Assembly (NCBI GenBank): GCA_963070105.1
Contig: OY718806.1
Span: forward strand, 10,256,190 to 10,320,189
DNA length: 64,000 nt
Source of the DNA: Litomosoides sigmodontis
Lineage: Eukaryota > Nematoda > Chromadorea > Rhabditida > Onchocercidae
Reading direction: 5' to 3'
The position numbers and the translations under genes are program-made. Shown here in pieces: positions 1 to 18,189 of the stretch. Below the pieces are notes generated by a model that ran no database searches, was not told the DNA's origin, and saw nothing but the letters and a program-made list of their open reading frames with translations. Within the stretch, counting starts at the first letter, position 1. Each line of letters begins with the position of its first letter.

Positions 1-152
1 TCAGGAAAAATGTATTGAAAATAAAGTGCTTAAACGCATAATTTTCTTCTTCAACAAATCAGAAAACAAAATACGCAACAGACATTTGGAACATTTCGCC
101 TTCACTTTGTTATATAAGCAAAATAACTAAAATTTCCAAAAATATAAAATAC

Positions 153-6052
<5,900 letters not shown>

Positions 6053-7277
6053 CTGAAAATAAATAACATAAATTTTTTCTTTTACAAAACATAAACAGCA
6101 TAACACACATAATACATTCATGCTTTGAAAGAAATAACGAGAAGTAGAAAAAAGAGAGGATAAAATCCCATTAAACAGATAACATAAACGATATATAGTT
6201 TAAAAGGTAAAACTGAAGAAAAAAGACTACAAAACAATCTAAATTTTTGCAGCTGATAGATTAAACTCGTTAAAACCGCTCCAAAGAAAATATCACCGGA
6301 ATTTTATAAGCGAGAGGCACTGAACCTAGCAATTCAATTCATCGCTTATTATCCTCATAATCAGTGCAAGCAATTTAGAGGAAGAAATTGATTGGAGAAG
6401 GAAGAAAAAAATGTGCGCGACACTTTGATGAGACTGTCAGCCACAACGGTAGCTTTCCGGACTGATTTCATGAGAAAGATGCAACAATAAAAAAGCATAT
6501 AACCGGATGAAAAGAATGTATTAGCCGCTACTGGACAGCAGAATGTTTACGAATATCGATGAAAATAAAAGCTTTTCGAATTCCCCCCCCCCCTCCACCC
6601 CCGGAATACAAACAGCCATAACCTGCCCCTAAAGGAACACGGCAACGCGACTACTCCCAGACCCAAAAAAAATAATGTGCTTCAAATTGCAAAACCGTTC
6701 CGCTACATGTGTTGCGTTGAGATGCAAAATATAACTGCAACAGAGTGGCTGCAAATAAGAAGGAGTACGTATATAGCTACGAAGTCCAAGTGGTACCAGT
6801 ATTCCTGGTTATGTTTCATTTCACGTGTTTTTTACACTCCACTGAACTTCGTGTTTTGTTTGCTTTTTAAAAATTAAACACATTTATCGATTCAAAATTT
6901 AAACTCATTTCCTCAAGTATATTTAGTATTTCAAAAAAAGTAATTTAATTCAGTATTTTGGTCTATGAATTTGAAACTGCTTGCTTATCAGTAATTCTTT
7001 CCAAAACATTGTCATATGTACTTCTTGTTGATTGATGTAAGAGTTTAGGTTTGGTTACCGCATAAGCAAGCAGTGAATGAACGAATTATTCCACGTTGGG
7101 ATAATCATTTCAACCATTTTAAGTTAAAGAGTACAGTTAAAGAGTACGGATACGTTGCGACTTATCAATAATCTCTTATGCTGCATTGTGTATAGCAAGT
7201 AGAAAAATAAAAAATATCGTGAAATTTGTCACTTATTGAACTTCTTGAATTTAGCTTAAAAAAATATTTCAAAGGAA

Positions 7278-7544
7278 TTAATCCACTTCATCATTTAGCT
7301 TTACGTATTTCAACAAATTGATTGACCACTTTTTTGAAATCAAACGATCTTTCAGAAGCTGTTCACACTGCGAATATTCTGCATCAAATTCAAATTTGTT
7401 TAAGAAACCGTAGTTAAATAATTGGGAGAAAACTGGTGCATTTTTTATGTACCTCCTCAAGCTTACAGCAATTTTTCGTTCAGCATAAAGGGAAGCATAA
7501 TTCAGCCACTGTTCAATGAAAGAATTCAAAAAGATTTTTTCCAT
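7278..7544 (-). CDS. Possible small intronless protein, 88 aa, unrecognised
   Basis: An uninterrupted frame with ATG at 7544 and a stop at 7278. Composition is mixed and protein-like, with aromatic and charged residues alternating; it starts MEKIFLNSFIEQWLNYASL and ends near KLNDEVD. There is no signal peptide, membrane segment or motif I know. It could instead be an exon of a longer gene or chance. The absence of introns is unusual for this window. Confidence 0.25.
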   Translation of the reverse strand: MEKIFLNSFIEQWLNYASLYAERKIAVSLRRYIKNAPVFSQLFNYGFLNKFEFDAEYSQCEQLLKDRLISKKWSINLLKYVKLNDEVD

Positions 7545-10500
7545 GATCGATTTTCTTTTTATTTAATTTTGTTCTTCAATTTAAAAGTTGCTAAGAAAGA
7601 AAGAACATGAATCCACGAATTCTGATTTGATGAATAACAATATAAAAGTCGGCATTTGATGCTATAACAAACTACTTCGCTAGGATGATGGCTGGAAATA
7701 GTATGGAAGATCTGAAAAAAGTGGGTTGTAGAAAAGTACTTTTCGAATTGCTGTTGCAGGTTTTCTGATTATAGATTATAGAGTTGCCGCAAGTATTCTA
7801 TAATTACTCTTCAACGTCCTTTTTTATTGCAGTGAATTCCGGATTAGTGAGAGAAATGTGAAATTAGGACATACAAACAGTGCTATGCATACAGTCTACG
7901 AGATGAAATTCTAGCGAGGGAACTTTTAGAAATTGTATATTCCTGTAAATTCGTAATTCTACCTTTTTTCATGCAACATATTCTGGAGGATGAGTGTTTA
8001 AGTGTGTTAAAGTAAAGTTAAAAACGAGCTCTAGTTTGGTAGCAGGATGTACCGCTGTCATTTCTCCCTCTGTAAAAGTAAATAAGCACATGTCATGTTC
8101 ACATGAATTAGAGCTAAAAACAACGATTTCAGACTTCGAACTTTTCAAAAAATTTAGATATAAGTAAAAAAAGAAATATTTCTGAATTATTTCGTAGGTT
8201 CACATGGAGAATTATTTTTAACTTTCGTGGAATTAAGGAGAACCAAAATAAGCAACATAGGTTCTGAAAGTAGAATAAATTGCAAATTTTTTCTTTGTAT
8301 TAGCAAATTATTCAGAATTAAATTAAAAGTGCCTTATATTTCTTTTGTTTTTAGATTTTTTCTGGTGCACTAGAAGTGAATTTTAGGAAAATTTACATAA
8401 AAGAACATTATCGAATTATCATATGATTCTGTAACAGCTATCATGTAATCATATTTTCACTTCCCAAACGAATTTACCAATGAAATGTGAACACTTTTCG
8501 AAATCTATAAGGGGCTTAATTTTCTCGGCAAAAAGTTAAAGTCTTAACGATTAAAAAATTTCAACTTTTAAACTTTAAAATTCTGATAGAACAAAATGTG
8601 TGAATGGTAAATGGGCAATGAAATTATCAAAAAGTTTTTTTTCGCTTTTTCATCTTTACTTGAATATGCTTACAGGTTTCGGCATTTCGTAGGATTTTTT
8701 TATTATTAGAACACACGCAACAAATATTGTGCGTGAAATAATTAAATGAACACTTTCCCTCATTCTACTCTTCTTTATTACGAGAAAAATATACAATTTT
8801 CGAAGTGATTAATGGTTTTCAATTGTTTTGCATAAATATATTCAAGTGTCACTGGATTGAAATCAAAGTCAGTCAGTTAAAAGTCAGTTAATTTTTTCAA
8901 ATTTCTTCTTTTTAATTTTTTGTTCGTGAAAACAACACTTATATCATCTTAATTATTTCCACAATCCCTTTTTCGCATTACTATTTGGTAGTTGTTTCGC
9001 TTTTCATTTTCTTTTTCTAGTTTTCTTGGAAAACAGTATTTTCAGCCAGTATAGTCAATTACGCAATTAACTTCCTCATAATTTAGTTAAATAAAATACT
9101 TTGATTAAGAAGGTTAACACATCAAGTTCATCCGCATGACAATCCTTAACTCAACGAAATGAGGAGAACAGTAGTGAGAAGTGGTAGCACCGAAGAAGTG
9201 AAATCGATGAAAAAAAGTGTTGACCTAACTGAGTAGGCCAAGAAATTTATTCGTTGAGAATTGCTAATTATGAAATGCTTTGAAGTCCATAAAAACTGCC
9301 AAATATTGTTAATATCACTCCTCAATCTTCAAGTAACATCCCTCTTGCAGTTTGCAATCAACGATGACATTTCACTTAATCACGCAATGTTATCACATAT
9401 ATATATATGTGCGTATATCATATCGTTATCTAATATTGCTTCTTTCCAGAACTTTGTTCCGGATATCAATAAATTTGGTAGACCTGATTGTCACCCATCT
9501 AAGCAGTTGCATGTTTGCTTGAACATTTGCTAACATAAGCTTGCAAAAAAGGATTAGAAATTTGACTCAAATTATCGAGTTGTTAATCATTTCATTATTG
9601 TTACTTTGTTTCTCATCGCTTAAACAGAAATTTAAAGTTTTATCAAATACTTTCATAAAAACATATATTTTTATAAGTGAAATTATTTCGATGGTATGAG
9701 AAAAGGAAAATTCCAAATGAAATGAAGGATAGCGGCAAAATCGCACGAATTCATTTTATTTTAAGGCAATAAAATGTCTGCTCGCAATTTGATACTGATT
9801 GATACCAATCATTTCATCAGTTTGATATCATTTAAATAGAAAGAGACATATTGCAATTTAACAATTTTGTCTTCCAAAAGGTAAATGTTCGACAGAGTAA
9901 TGCTAGAAGATGTGCTATAATGCATACCGTTGAATTGAATTGCAAAAATTCCTGGGCGTCGTATTGATTTTATAACTTAAAAAAACTGACATGATGTAGT
10001 GAAAAAACAGATAAGAATTTGAATTTAAACAATATCACACAGAAACTAATGGTAAAATGTGCGTTTTGTTGAAATAATTAGATGCTGATGGAGCAGAAGC
10101 CAAATCTTCCATCGCTCATTCATGCTCCTCCTTAATTTGGGAAACGAAAATTAAAGTTAGAGTGGATATTGAATGATAGCTAAAGTTATCATTTCTCTTG
10201 ATTCGCTAATATTACTATTAATTTTAATTGTAACTTTAAGCCATTACGCTATCTGATATGCAAACTATGATGAAAAAGATTGTTTTCAATAGTTGGGAAC
10301 TATTGGTGTCCTTTTGAAAAACAATTGTCATATATTTGTTGTTCCTATAAAAAACAATTTTTTTCTGAAAAATTTTTGAATGAAACTTAAATATTTGCTA
10401 CTTTAAAATTCGTAGTATTTTATAGGAGTGAATTTGTAGTATTTAATAGAAAATTTGTAGGATTTTTCAGAACTTCATTCTGTTAAACTGATGAAAAAAG

Positions 10501-11283
10501 TTAATGGGTCGTTTTTCTGAAAGCGATAATTGGCAAAGACATCTTGCGACGAGTCGTCGACGCCGAAATATAATCAATTATTATCGACATCACGAACATC
10601 TTTGATTGGGTTAAGGAACAGGTTCCATATTCCCCGTGAACATTGTTGCGCATAAGGTCAAATAATACCAATTTCTCAAAATAGGATACCTGTGATCCGG
10701 AAAAGGATGGCCAATAATCAACCGAATATATTATATTCGATTGAGAAAATACTGATCCTTTCATAACTGTTATAATTTTGAGATTGAACAGATTATGAGT
10801 TTCCCAAACACTTTAAAGCAGGCACGGTTCTGAACCTCACCTCTATCGAGAATGAAACAATGGAGCAGTTTACTTTCTAGCATTTTCAAAGTTATATGTT
10901 TAGTACCACTAAAAGTTAAATGAAAAAAAATATGATTGTGGCGCAACCTGACACGATGTTATAAATACAAGTTTGTTTGAAGTATTTTTTATAAAAGAAA
11001 TAAAATATTGCTTCCGACAACACTGATTGATTAATTATTTGTAATTTTTCATGCACTTTATTATTTGCCCATTGAAATAAAAGGTAGAAGAGATATTTGC
11101 CTTGTGTAATGGCACTGTTTTTTTTTCACTACTTCACTAAAAATTAGAATTTTGAAGGATATCTGTATGTGAGTGCATCCAAATTTGCAGAACGATAATT
11201 TATAAGAACTGATATTAGTAAGCAACGCCGTATCAGGGATATATTTGAAGACATGGTTCATCGAATTTTGACATTATGACAAG

Positions 11284-11547
11284 ATGGTCATGAAGTCAAA
11301 AGTTAATAATTCTAATTCTGGTTTTGTGCAATCTGAAGAAGCAATAACTACTATGTATCTGTTTCATGATATATCGCAACAGATCCTGGTTCTCGGACTA
11401 CCTTTTTTTATCACCGCTTTTAAGCGATTATACCGTCAAACAACAGATGAAAAACGTGAGGAACAACAATTTGAATTTAATTCTCTAAGCATTTCTCGAA
11501 GTTTGAAGTATTTCTTCAATATGGCGTACATTCCTTCCCATTATTAA
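11284..11547 (+). CDS. Possible small protein, 87 aa, unrecognised
   Basis: An open frame from an ATG at 11284 to a stop at 11547, with one hydrophobic stretch (ILVLGLPFFITAF) followed by a basic and acidic segment. No acceptor or donor is obvious and no family is recognised. The composition is only slightly better than background, so this is a weak candidate. Confidence 0.15.
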   Translation: MVMKSKVNNSNSGFVQSEEAITTMYLFHDISQQILVLGLPFFITAFKRLYRQTTDEKREEQQFEFNSLSISRSLKYFFNMAYIPSHY

Positions 11548-12467
11548 TTTGCTGACAAACATAAAAATGTTACTAATTTCATGAGTCAAATATAAAGCAA
11601 TAGCTCAATCGATTTGGCAAAAGTTCAAAGTTAACAAATAAAGAACTGAGCGAATGACAAATGCTCTCTTCTGCTAGTTTAGAAGTAATTTGATGCAAAC
11701 GTCACCGTACTTCTCCTTGCTCCGTCTACAAGTATTGTTGCAACGCTTTCTGCAATGCAGCGGTGCCCCGATGATTGAGCGTGTCCTGATTGTCGCACAT
11801 TTATTAGCTCCATTACTCTAAAATTATGTAAATAAAACATCGCTTACATAACTTATCCAATTCTGTAGCAGAAGGGTATCCCAAAAGGAGTTTTTGCAGT
11901 TTTAGTTCATTGAATGACAAAAATGGGATAATTGGAAAATATTCAGTCAATTCATTTCTGCTGCAACTGCGACAGACTAATCGGAGAATTTTAATTTGAA
12001 GAGCAAATGTTTATTCAAATGACATTTACATATTCGTCTCGAACCTTTGCTCATTTTTTACCTCCTTGCTTTTTAGCTTTAACTTTTAATTCATCACTTT
12101 TCATAATTTGAATCTTTCCAGGAACATTTTTAACACATTGTAAATTAATGGAAAGGAAACAACGAAGTTTTTCAAAATAAATTTGCAATTGAAGTCATTC
12201 AAACAAGAACAAAAAAATACATGAAAATTTCAACCTCAAAATTATTAGTTAATAACAGTAAAAATGTGACATAAATTATCATTAATTGCAGCTTGTACTT
12301 TTTCCTTTATATGACGATAATTCTCCCAAAACAGATAATTTTATAAATTATTTTCTCTCCAACAAGCTCCTCATCCCACCTTTGGCATTCTCATTAACAA
12401 TAATAAAAAAAAATTAGGACATTTTGATAGTAAACGGCATAATTTTAGAAAAATTCTTTTTTTCCAG

Positions 12468-12575
12468 ATTCCTACGAATGCATTGAAAGTAAATGAAGAA
12501 GGAGTAAAGCGGTTAGATCAAAATGTTGAATTTGACGATCCCAGCTTTCGATTTACAACTGCCGAAATACAGTGA
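12468..12575 (+). CDS. Orphan exon, unrecognised gene
   Basis: A strong polypyrimidine acceptor (TTTTTTTCCAG) is followed by 35 codons in phase 0, beginning IPTNALKVNEEGVKRLDQ and including FDDPSFRFTTAEIQ, then TGA. A GTGAGA donor overlaps the stop (after 12571), so the exon may continue into a downstream intron instead. Codon use and composition look coding. It could be an upstream exon of the membrane-protein gene at 18-20.6 kb, about 6 kb away, but I could not find a phase-compatible connecting exon. Confidence 0.4.
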   Translation: MPTNALKVNEEGVKRLDQNVEFDDPSFRFTTAEIQ

Positions 12576-15500
12576 GAGTAATGAATTGTTGGTTTATGAA
12601 TCCTAAGCATTTCTGACAAAACTGCATCACTTTGCAACATTTCATATTTGCGGGGGAAGGAAGAAATTTTTTGTTTTGTAATTTAAGTGATTATCATCAT
12701 TTCCATAGTGACGACCATTGAAATCATAACAAACAAACAAAACACTCAAATGGGAACACTCATTCATCATCCCTTGATCTTCCGCTGCAATTTTTTTTAA
12801 CGAATTAAAAAACAATTAGTCGAAATGGATCCGTTTAGAATGAACATTAACCTAAGCAAATTCCCTGTAATTTCCTCATATTCATTAGCATCGCTCGATT
12901 TGCTTCAACCATTCAGAAAAAGTGTAATTATTGAATATTTCATTGCTCAATTTTTGACAAACTCATTTCGGCACATATCTATGCCGAAAAAGAAGAAAGG
13001 TATAGAAATGACGAAATGAAGAAGCTTTCAAAAACAGTCTTTTCCAATAAGGAAATAACACTAGTAACCTTGAACAAATTCAGTACTTTGGGCTTTCACT
13101 TAATCTGAACAGCAGCGCTACTTCTCATCTTTCGGAAAAAACCGAAAATTAATTCATGAACAATTTCATGGAATGTCGGCGACCTCAATATGGCCATTTC
13201 CTTAGTTTAATACTTTGAATTAAGCCAAACAGGTAAGTTAATGTATGTTGTTTCAGTATTTGTTGGAAAGTTAGCTCAAAATAATTTTCTCGGATTTTTT
13301 AAATATGATGACGATTGAATTAGTTGTGAAATGGTTGAAGGAAGGAATACTTGGACAATTAGATGACAGCTATTAAAATTAAATTCATTAATGTGGAAAC
13401 ATTAATTACATTTCACTCATTCCTCATGAAAAAATACATGTCAGCTCAGGTTTGTTCTAAAAATGAAGTAATGAAGTAAAATTCAAGTTTCTATTAAATC
13501 AGACTTGCATTACTTACTTAATTGTTGTGCATAACTTCAAATTCCTACAGAATTTTATTTGCTCTCAGAAAGTAATTTTAATAAATGATATTGCCAAAAT
13601 TAAGCTTAACCATCGTTCATACTCGTTTTTATTTTTGATATATTGAAACAATTCATTTGAGCTCTCAAACTTTCTGATTTTCTTTCCCTTGAGGATGTGC
13701 TAGAGGAAAAGTGTTTTTAAAAAGAAACATATTCTAAGCCGAATATTTTCGTTTGAATTTCGCCGAGAAATTTGAATTTGAAATCCAAGTACTTCGTTTT
13801 AATTTTTTACCGAACAGCAAAACAGAAATTTTCAAATATTTTACAACCGAAAATTACATTGCAGTAGTGAATTTTCTGTATGGAAGGATGGAGGCCAAAG
13901 TGTGGAATTTAAATTTCAAATTTCGAACACATCAACAGTTGTGAAACAAACGAAAGACAAAAAAAAGCACAACAAATTTTGCGAAAAATATTAATAACTA
14001 ATTACTAATCGTCCATCAAACGTTTTCCTTAAAGCAACCACCTGCGTTCGACTGCATTTATTATTAATTGTTGTGAATTCTTCGTAAATCGAAAGGCGGT
14101 TGCTTTTTTGTCGAGAAAAAGCCCACCGCATTCGCTTGAGAACTAACCGATGAATTTAATAATTGAACTTCTGCGCTAAAATGTGATGGCATTTAGATAA
14201 TTGAATACAGAAGTATAACGATACTTAATACCGGTGAATATGAAATGCTTATGCTCAATGATGAGATTCCATTTCAGTAACTCAAGCGTAAATAATGATC
14301 ACAAATAAAAATAATTATGAATTCCATAAGGGAAATTGGAAATTTCACTTTCAGGTAATTTACTTGCATTTTACACTCATCGTGGAAGTAGGTTAAAGAT
14401 CTTCAACGAGATTAAAATTAAGATTATCTGATTGCCGAAGATTAGAAAGTTTCTAGTGACATTTGATTGATAAAATACCGTTAGGAAAGAATGAAGTACT
14501 TTGAGGAAAAAGAGTGAGAGCAACAGCATGACTTTATTAATGGCACTGATAAAATTGATGATATCACAAATAAGCTCATCAAGCCTTCTTATGCCTTCTA
14601 TTTGTTCAAGGGAAGAAAGAATGGAAATGAACAGGTGTAATACGTGTACCTGTAAAAATAGGTTTAAGAAGTGATAGATGAACAATTCGCCTTTCTCAGC
14701 ATTTTCATTCAACTAAGGGTCGTAATTGAACTGAAAATGAATTTCATTTTTTTTTTTAACTTCAAGAGACAAATACTACAACTTTCTTTTTAGCAAATAT
14801 TAAATGAGAGAATTTTATTGATTCGAAATGAATTAACCTTTGTAATTTTGCGGTCAAAAAGAAAACGATGAGATAAACTTCGCGAAACAGAAAAAGATAT
14901 TGGTTGATGATGAGTGAAAGTGGAGAAGATAAAATGAAAATGTAATCGCAAAAAATGGTTCATATTTTCCAATCAACGGATCATTTCGTAAATTGAGAAG
15001 AAGATTCAAGCAAGGCATCGTGGGAACAGCTTGAACAAATTATGATTTGAAGGAACATAGTTTCATAAAAATGAAACAATCGGTTACAAATCTTTCGCTG
15101 AAATTTTCCTCCTTCTATTATTTTATTTGTCTTCTTTCTTTTCAACTGTTGTTTTCATAAATTTGTAGCGCATTGAAGTATAATGCATTTTTTATTGGTG
15201 TTTTGTGACACACTGCAAAAACTACTTGTGAAGATATTTTAAATTGAATAAAATTAAAGTCGAGCACTCAGGAAAAGATGAAAAACTGAGACACTCGTTT
15301 TCACTGCATCTTTTCAATATCGCAAATAATAGCAACGCTATAATTAGTAGAAATTTCAATAAATAACATATTTAAAAATGTTTACTTTTTGCAAAAAAAA
15401 AATTGCTCTTCAGTTTTTTGGGAAAAAGAAATGAAATTTGACTTTTAGTACATTATTGATTAGGTCCAAAGAATTTGAAAAATTTACTATTTTTTTTGAA

Positions 15501-16598
15501 CTAACACTTAAACGTCATTGTATTACGTACGATGCCACTAATGACAATTAAAGAGGAAAAAAATCAAGTAGAAGTTGAGAAATGTGGGAATGAAAGGTGG
15601 GGACGGTGGTACGATGGAATGAAAGGTGATAGCGATGTGTGCCGTCAATTGACCTCATTTTTGGTGAATTTAACTCCGCATATTACCAAAATTTGACCAC
15701 TCTCATTTGTGCCAACATTTTCTCCGTATTTTTATCACACACCTGAAATAGTTGTAGTTGTCTGCTTATTACTTTCTCATTTCATGCAATTTTTAAAAAA
15801 CCCCTGATAATCCTAATTGATTACTTTTTTTACTCATAATTTTACTAACTAAAAATACTAAAAACAATTTTTCACTTTGAAGTTTGAATATTAATCAGTT
15901 CTTTTTTTCATTAAAAAAAACTAATTGGTTCAGACCGCTAATCAAAATAGTTTCTTTTTCTAAAATTTTCGCCTTATCAATTCAAATGATGCTTCTATTT
16001 TGTATTTTTTCTTCATTTATTCAAAGTGTTGAAAATAGTGAAAGGGGAAAATGGATAAGGTCCAGCTAGCATACTTTACAGAAGTGCGGCAGGAGTGTTT
16101 TTGTAAGTTATTGCGGAAATTTTTAATTTGCAAGTACTTTAATGAGCACGAGAAAAATTACAAAAAAAAAACATTTCAATTAATGCGAATTAATAATCTA
16201 TTTCAATGCATGAGTTACTAGTTTTATAAGTTTGTTAAAAATTCTGTTCAACGAATCAATTGAAATTTAAAATGATATCATGAAGCCGCCTTCAACTTCT
16301 ATCGCACTTCACTCATCGCCCAACCAATCCGACCTATGCTTATATGGTAGTTTTTTATGATATTTTGAAGGGTAGTTGCAGCTGATGAATTAAGCAATTA
16401 CTTCTCTTTTGTACTGAAGCGTGAAGTTTCCATTCACACGAAAGTTTCGTCATTTATATTATCAGTGAAATGACGTAAACATTGATGTGAACTTCAAATA
16501 TTTGAATATAATAATACACTGTACCAATCCTTCCAACAACAATAACAACAGCAACAACAACAACAAAAATATTTCTCGTTTGGCAGACCTCGTCTGTC

Positions 16599-16603
<5 letters not shown>

Positions 16604-16677
<74 letters not shown>
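16604..16677. repeat. (GT)n microsatellite
   Basis: A near-perfect TG/GT run of about 74 bp, preceded by an imperfect CAA trinucleotide tract. It is open in every frame without stops, which creates spurious Cys-Val and Thr-His open frames on both strands. Confidence 0.95.
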
Positions 16678-16680
<3 letters not shown>

Positions 16681-17103
16681 TCATTCATCGAAACGCTTCT
16701 TCACTCTACAAGTTTTTCGCAATCACTTCCTTCACTTCCTCTCACCCATCATTATCTTCATTTTCCATCGAGCATATTTCTTTGTGGCACGCATTTATCG
16801 GTGGTCTGAAACGAAATCAACCAGCGCGGCAGAAAGTTCTCTTCCTGTTGTTGCGGTTGTCGTTTATACATTTTCATCAAAAGTTTCGTCTAAACGATTG
16901 GAAGAGATCGGTAACGATCAGTCACCGTTCGTATTATATTCCTACAAATATCCCTACAAATCTTATAAAGAAAGAGGAAGGAAGACATTTTAGCTCATTA
17001 ATTTTCATCTGGGAAACATGGATAAATAACGAACCGTTTAGTGAATTTAATTTCATTCAAAATGCTTTGTTTTGCAATTATTGCTTACAATATTGAATTC
17101 TGA

Positions 17104-17104
<1 letters not shown>

Positions 17105-17145
<41 letters not shown>

Positions 17146-17162
17146 GTGTGTGTGTGTGTGTA
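17105..17162. repeat. (GT)n microsatellite, second copy
   Basis: A 58-bp TG run with one interruption (GTGCGTG), about 430 bp from the first GT tract and in the same orientation. Confidence 0.95.
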
Positions 17163-18189
17163 TAGATAGACGTTTGTTGATGGGTTGATTATCATAAGCA
17201 TTAAGCTTGCAGAGATTAGGAAGGATGGCAAGAAATGTCGGATGAGCGCAGGTGTGTTCGGTTCGGAACATGATTATATCATTACGGTGAAGAACCAAAT
17301 CAATTTCAATGATTTTGATGATAGACAACCAATAGCCTACGAAGTTACACTCGTAAAATTTAAATTGCAAAATACGTCCAAAAATTAAATTCCCAAAAAT
17401 TTTCATTCGTTCTATTATTTTTTGATGTAAGAAAGGAAGTGTGAAAATGGAAATGAATTTGCAATACTTTCTCATCAGTGACGCAGAAACGACAAATGAT
17501 ACACACACACATCTGATTATTTTCCTCATTTCTGAAATCACAATCTCTGGCCATTATTATCATGCTTAAATTGCTCATGCAACAGATTGTGAAATGAGGA
17601 AGATTTGATTTCTAATTCATCACTCGCTTAAATTACATTTTGTGCACCGTATCCTTCGAAAAAAATAATTCAACACCCTTCGACCATATTTGCAAACTTT
17701 TTCGCTTTCAGTTTGTAAATTTAATTAATGTCGAAATTCCTTTTTCAAAAGGAATTTGAAGGATTTGAAAAGTGACGTAGATAGAATGAATACCTTCCCG
17801 ACTGGCTTATTTACCCACTCGCCCACTTGCCTTCCACCTGCCTTCTTCCACTTCTCCATCGTTATCTTCTCCATGTTGGCATCCATCGGACGACATTATC
17901 ATTCCCACTAACCCTTTCCCATTCCCATTTCGATCTTTCGTTTCTGCTCCGATCGTAATGATAGTTCACCTTTTTTTTCTCGCCGATAATTTTAAATGGT
18001 ATTTGTTTCAGCTGAAAAATTCGAGAACTTTGCTAAACTTGCAATTGAAAAGAAGGAAAGGGAAATGCGAAATAATTTTCAGGGAACAGTTTGCAATCAA
18101 TGATGGGAATGATGACGACCGTCGCTCGGAACAGCTCCAATGCACATATAATTTCCTAAAATCTTGTTTCCCACCGTCAATCGACCGAG

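Larger units (their letters stand above)
6057..12467. other. Gene-poor AT-rich intergenic region
   Basis: I found no convincing exon in this stretch. It holds a C-rich tract at about 6585-6602, a short tandem motif near 7120-7148 (AAAGAGTAC twice), and several short uninterrupted frames. Those at 7278-7544 (minus) and 11284-11547 (plus) are the only ones with protein-like composition. The rest read as random AT-rich sequence. Confidence 0.6.
12576..18011. other. Gene-poor region with microsatellites
   Basis: This stretch is AT-rich with homopolymer A and T runs, CAA repeats at about 16535-16570 and two GT microsatellites. Long frames across 16487-17541 are produced by the dinucleotide repeats. 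I see no supported exon. Confidence 0.55.

Noticed and set aside
16487..17541. Long open frames on both strands with Cys-Val or Thr-His runs
   Set aside because: They result from GT dinucleotide repeats without stop codons and have no family similarity or splice sites.
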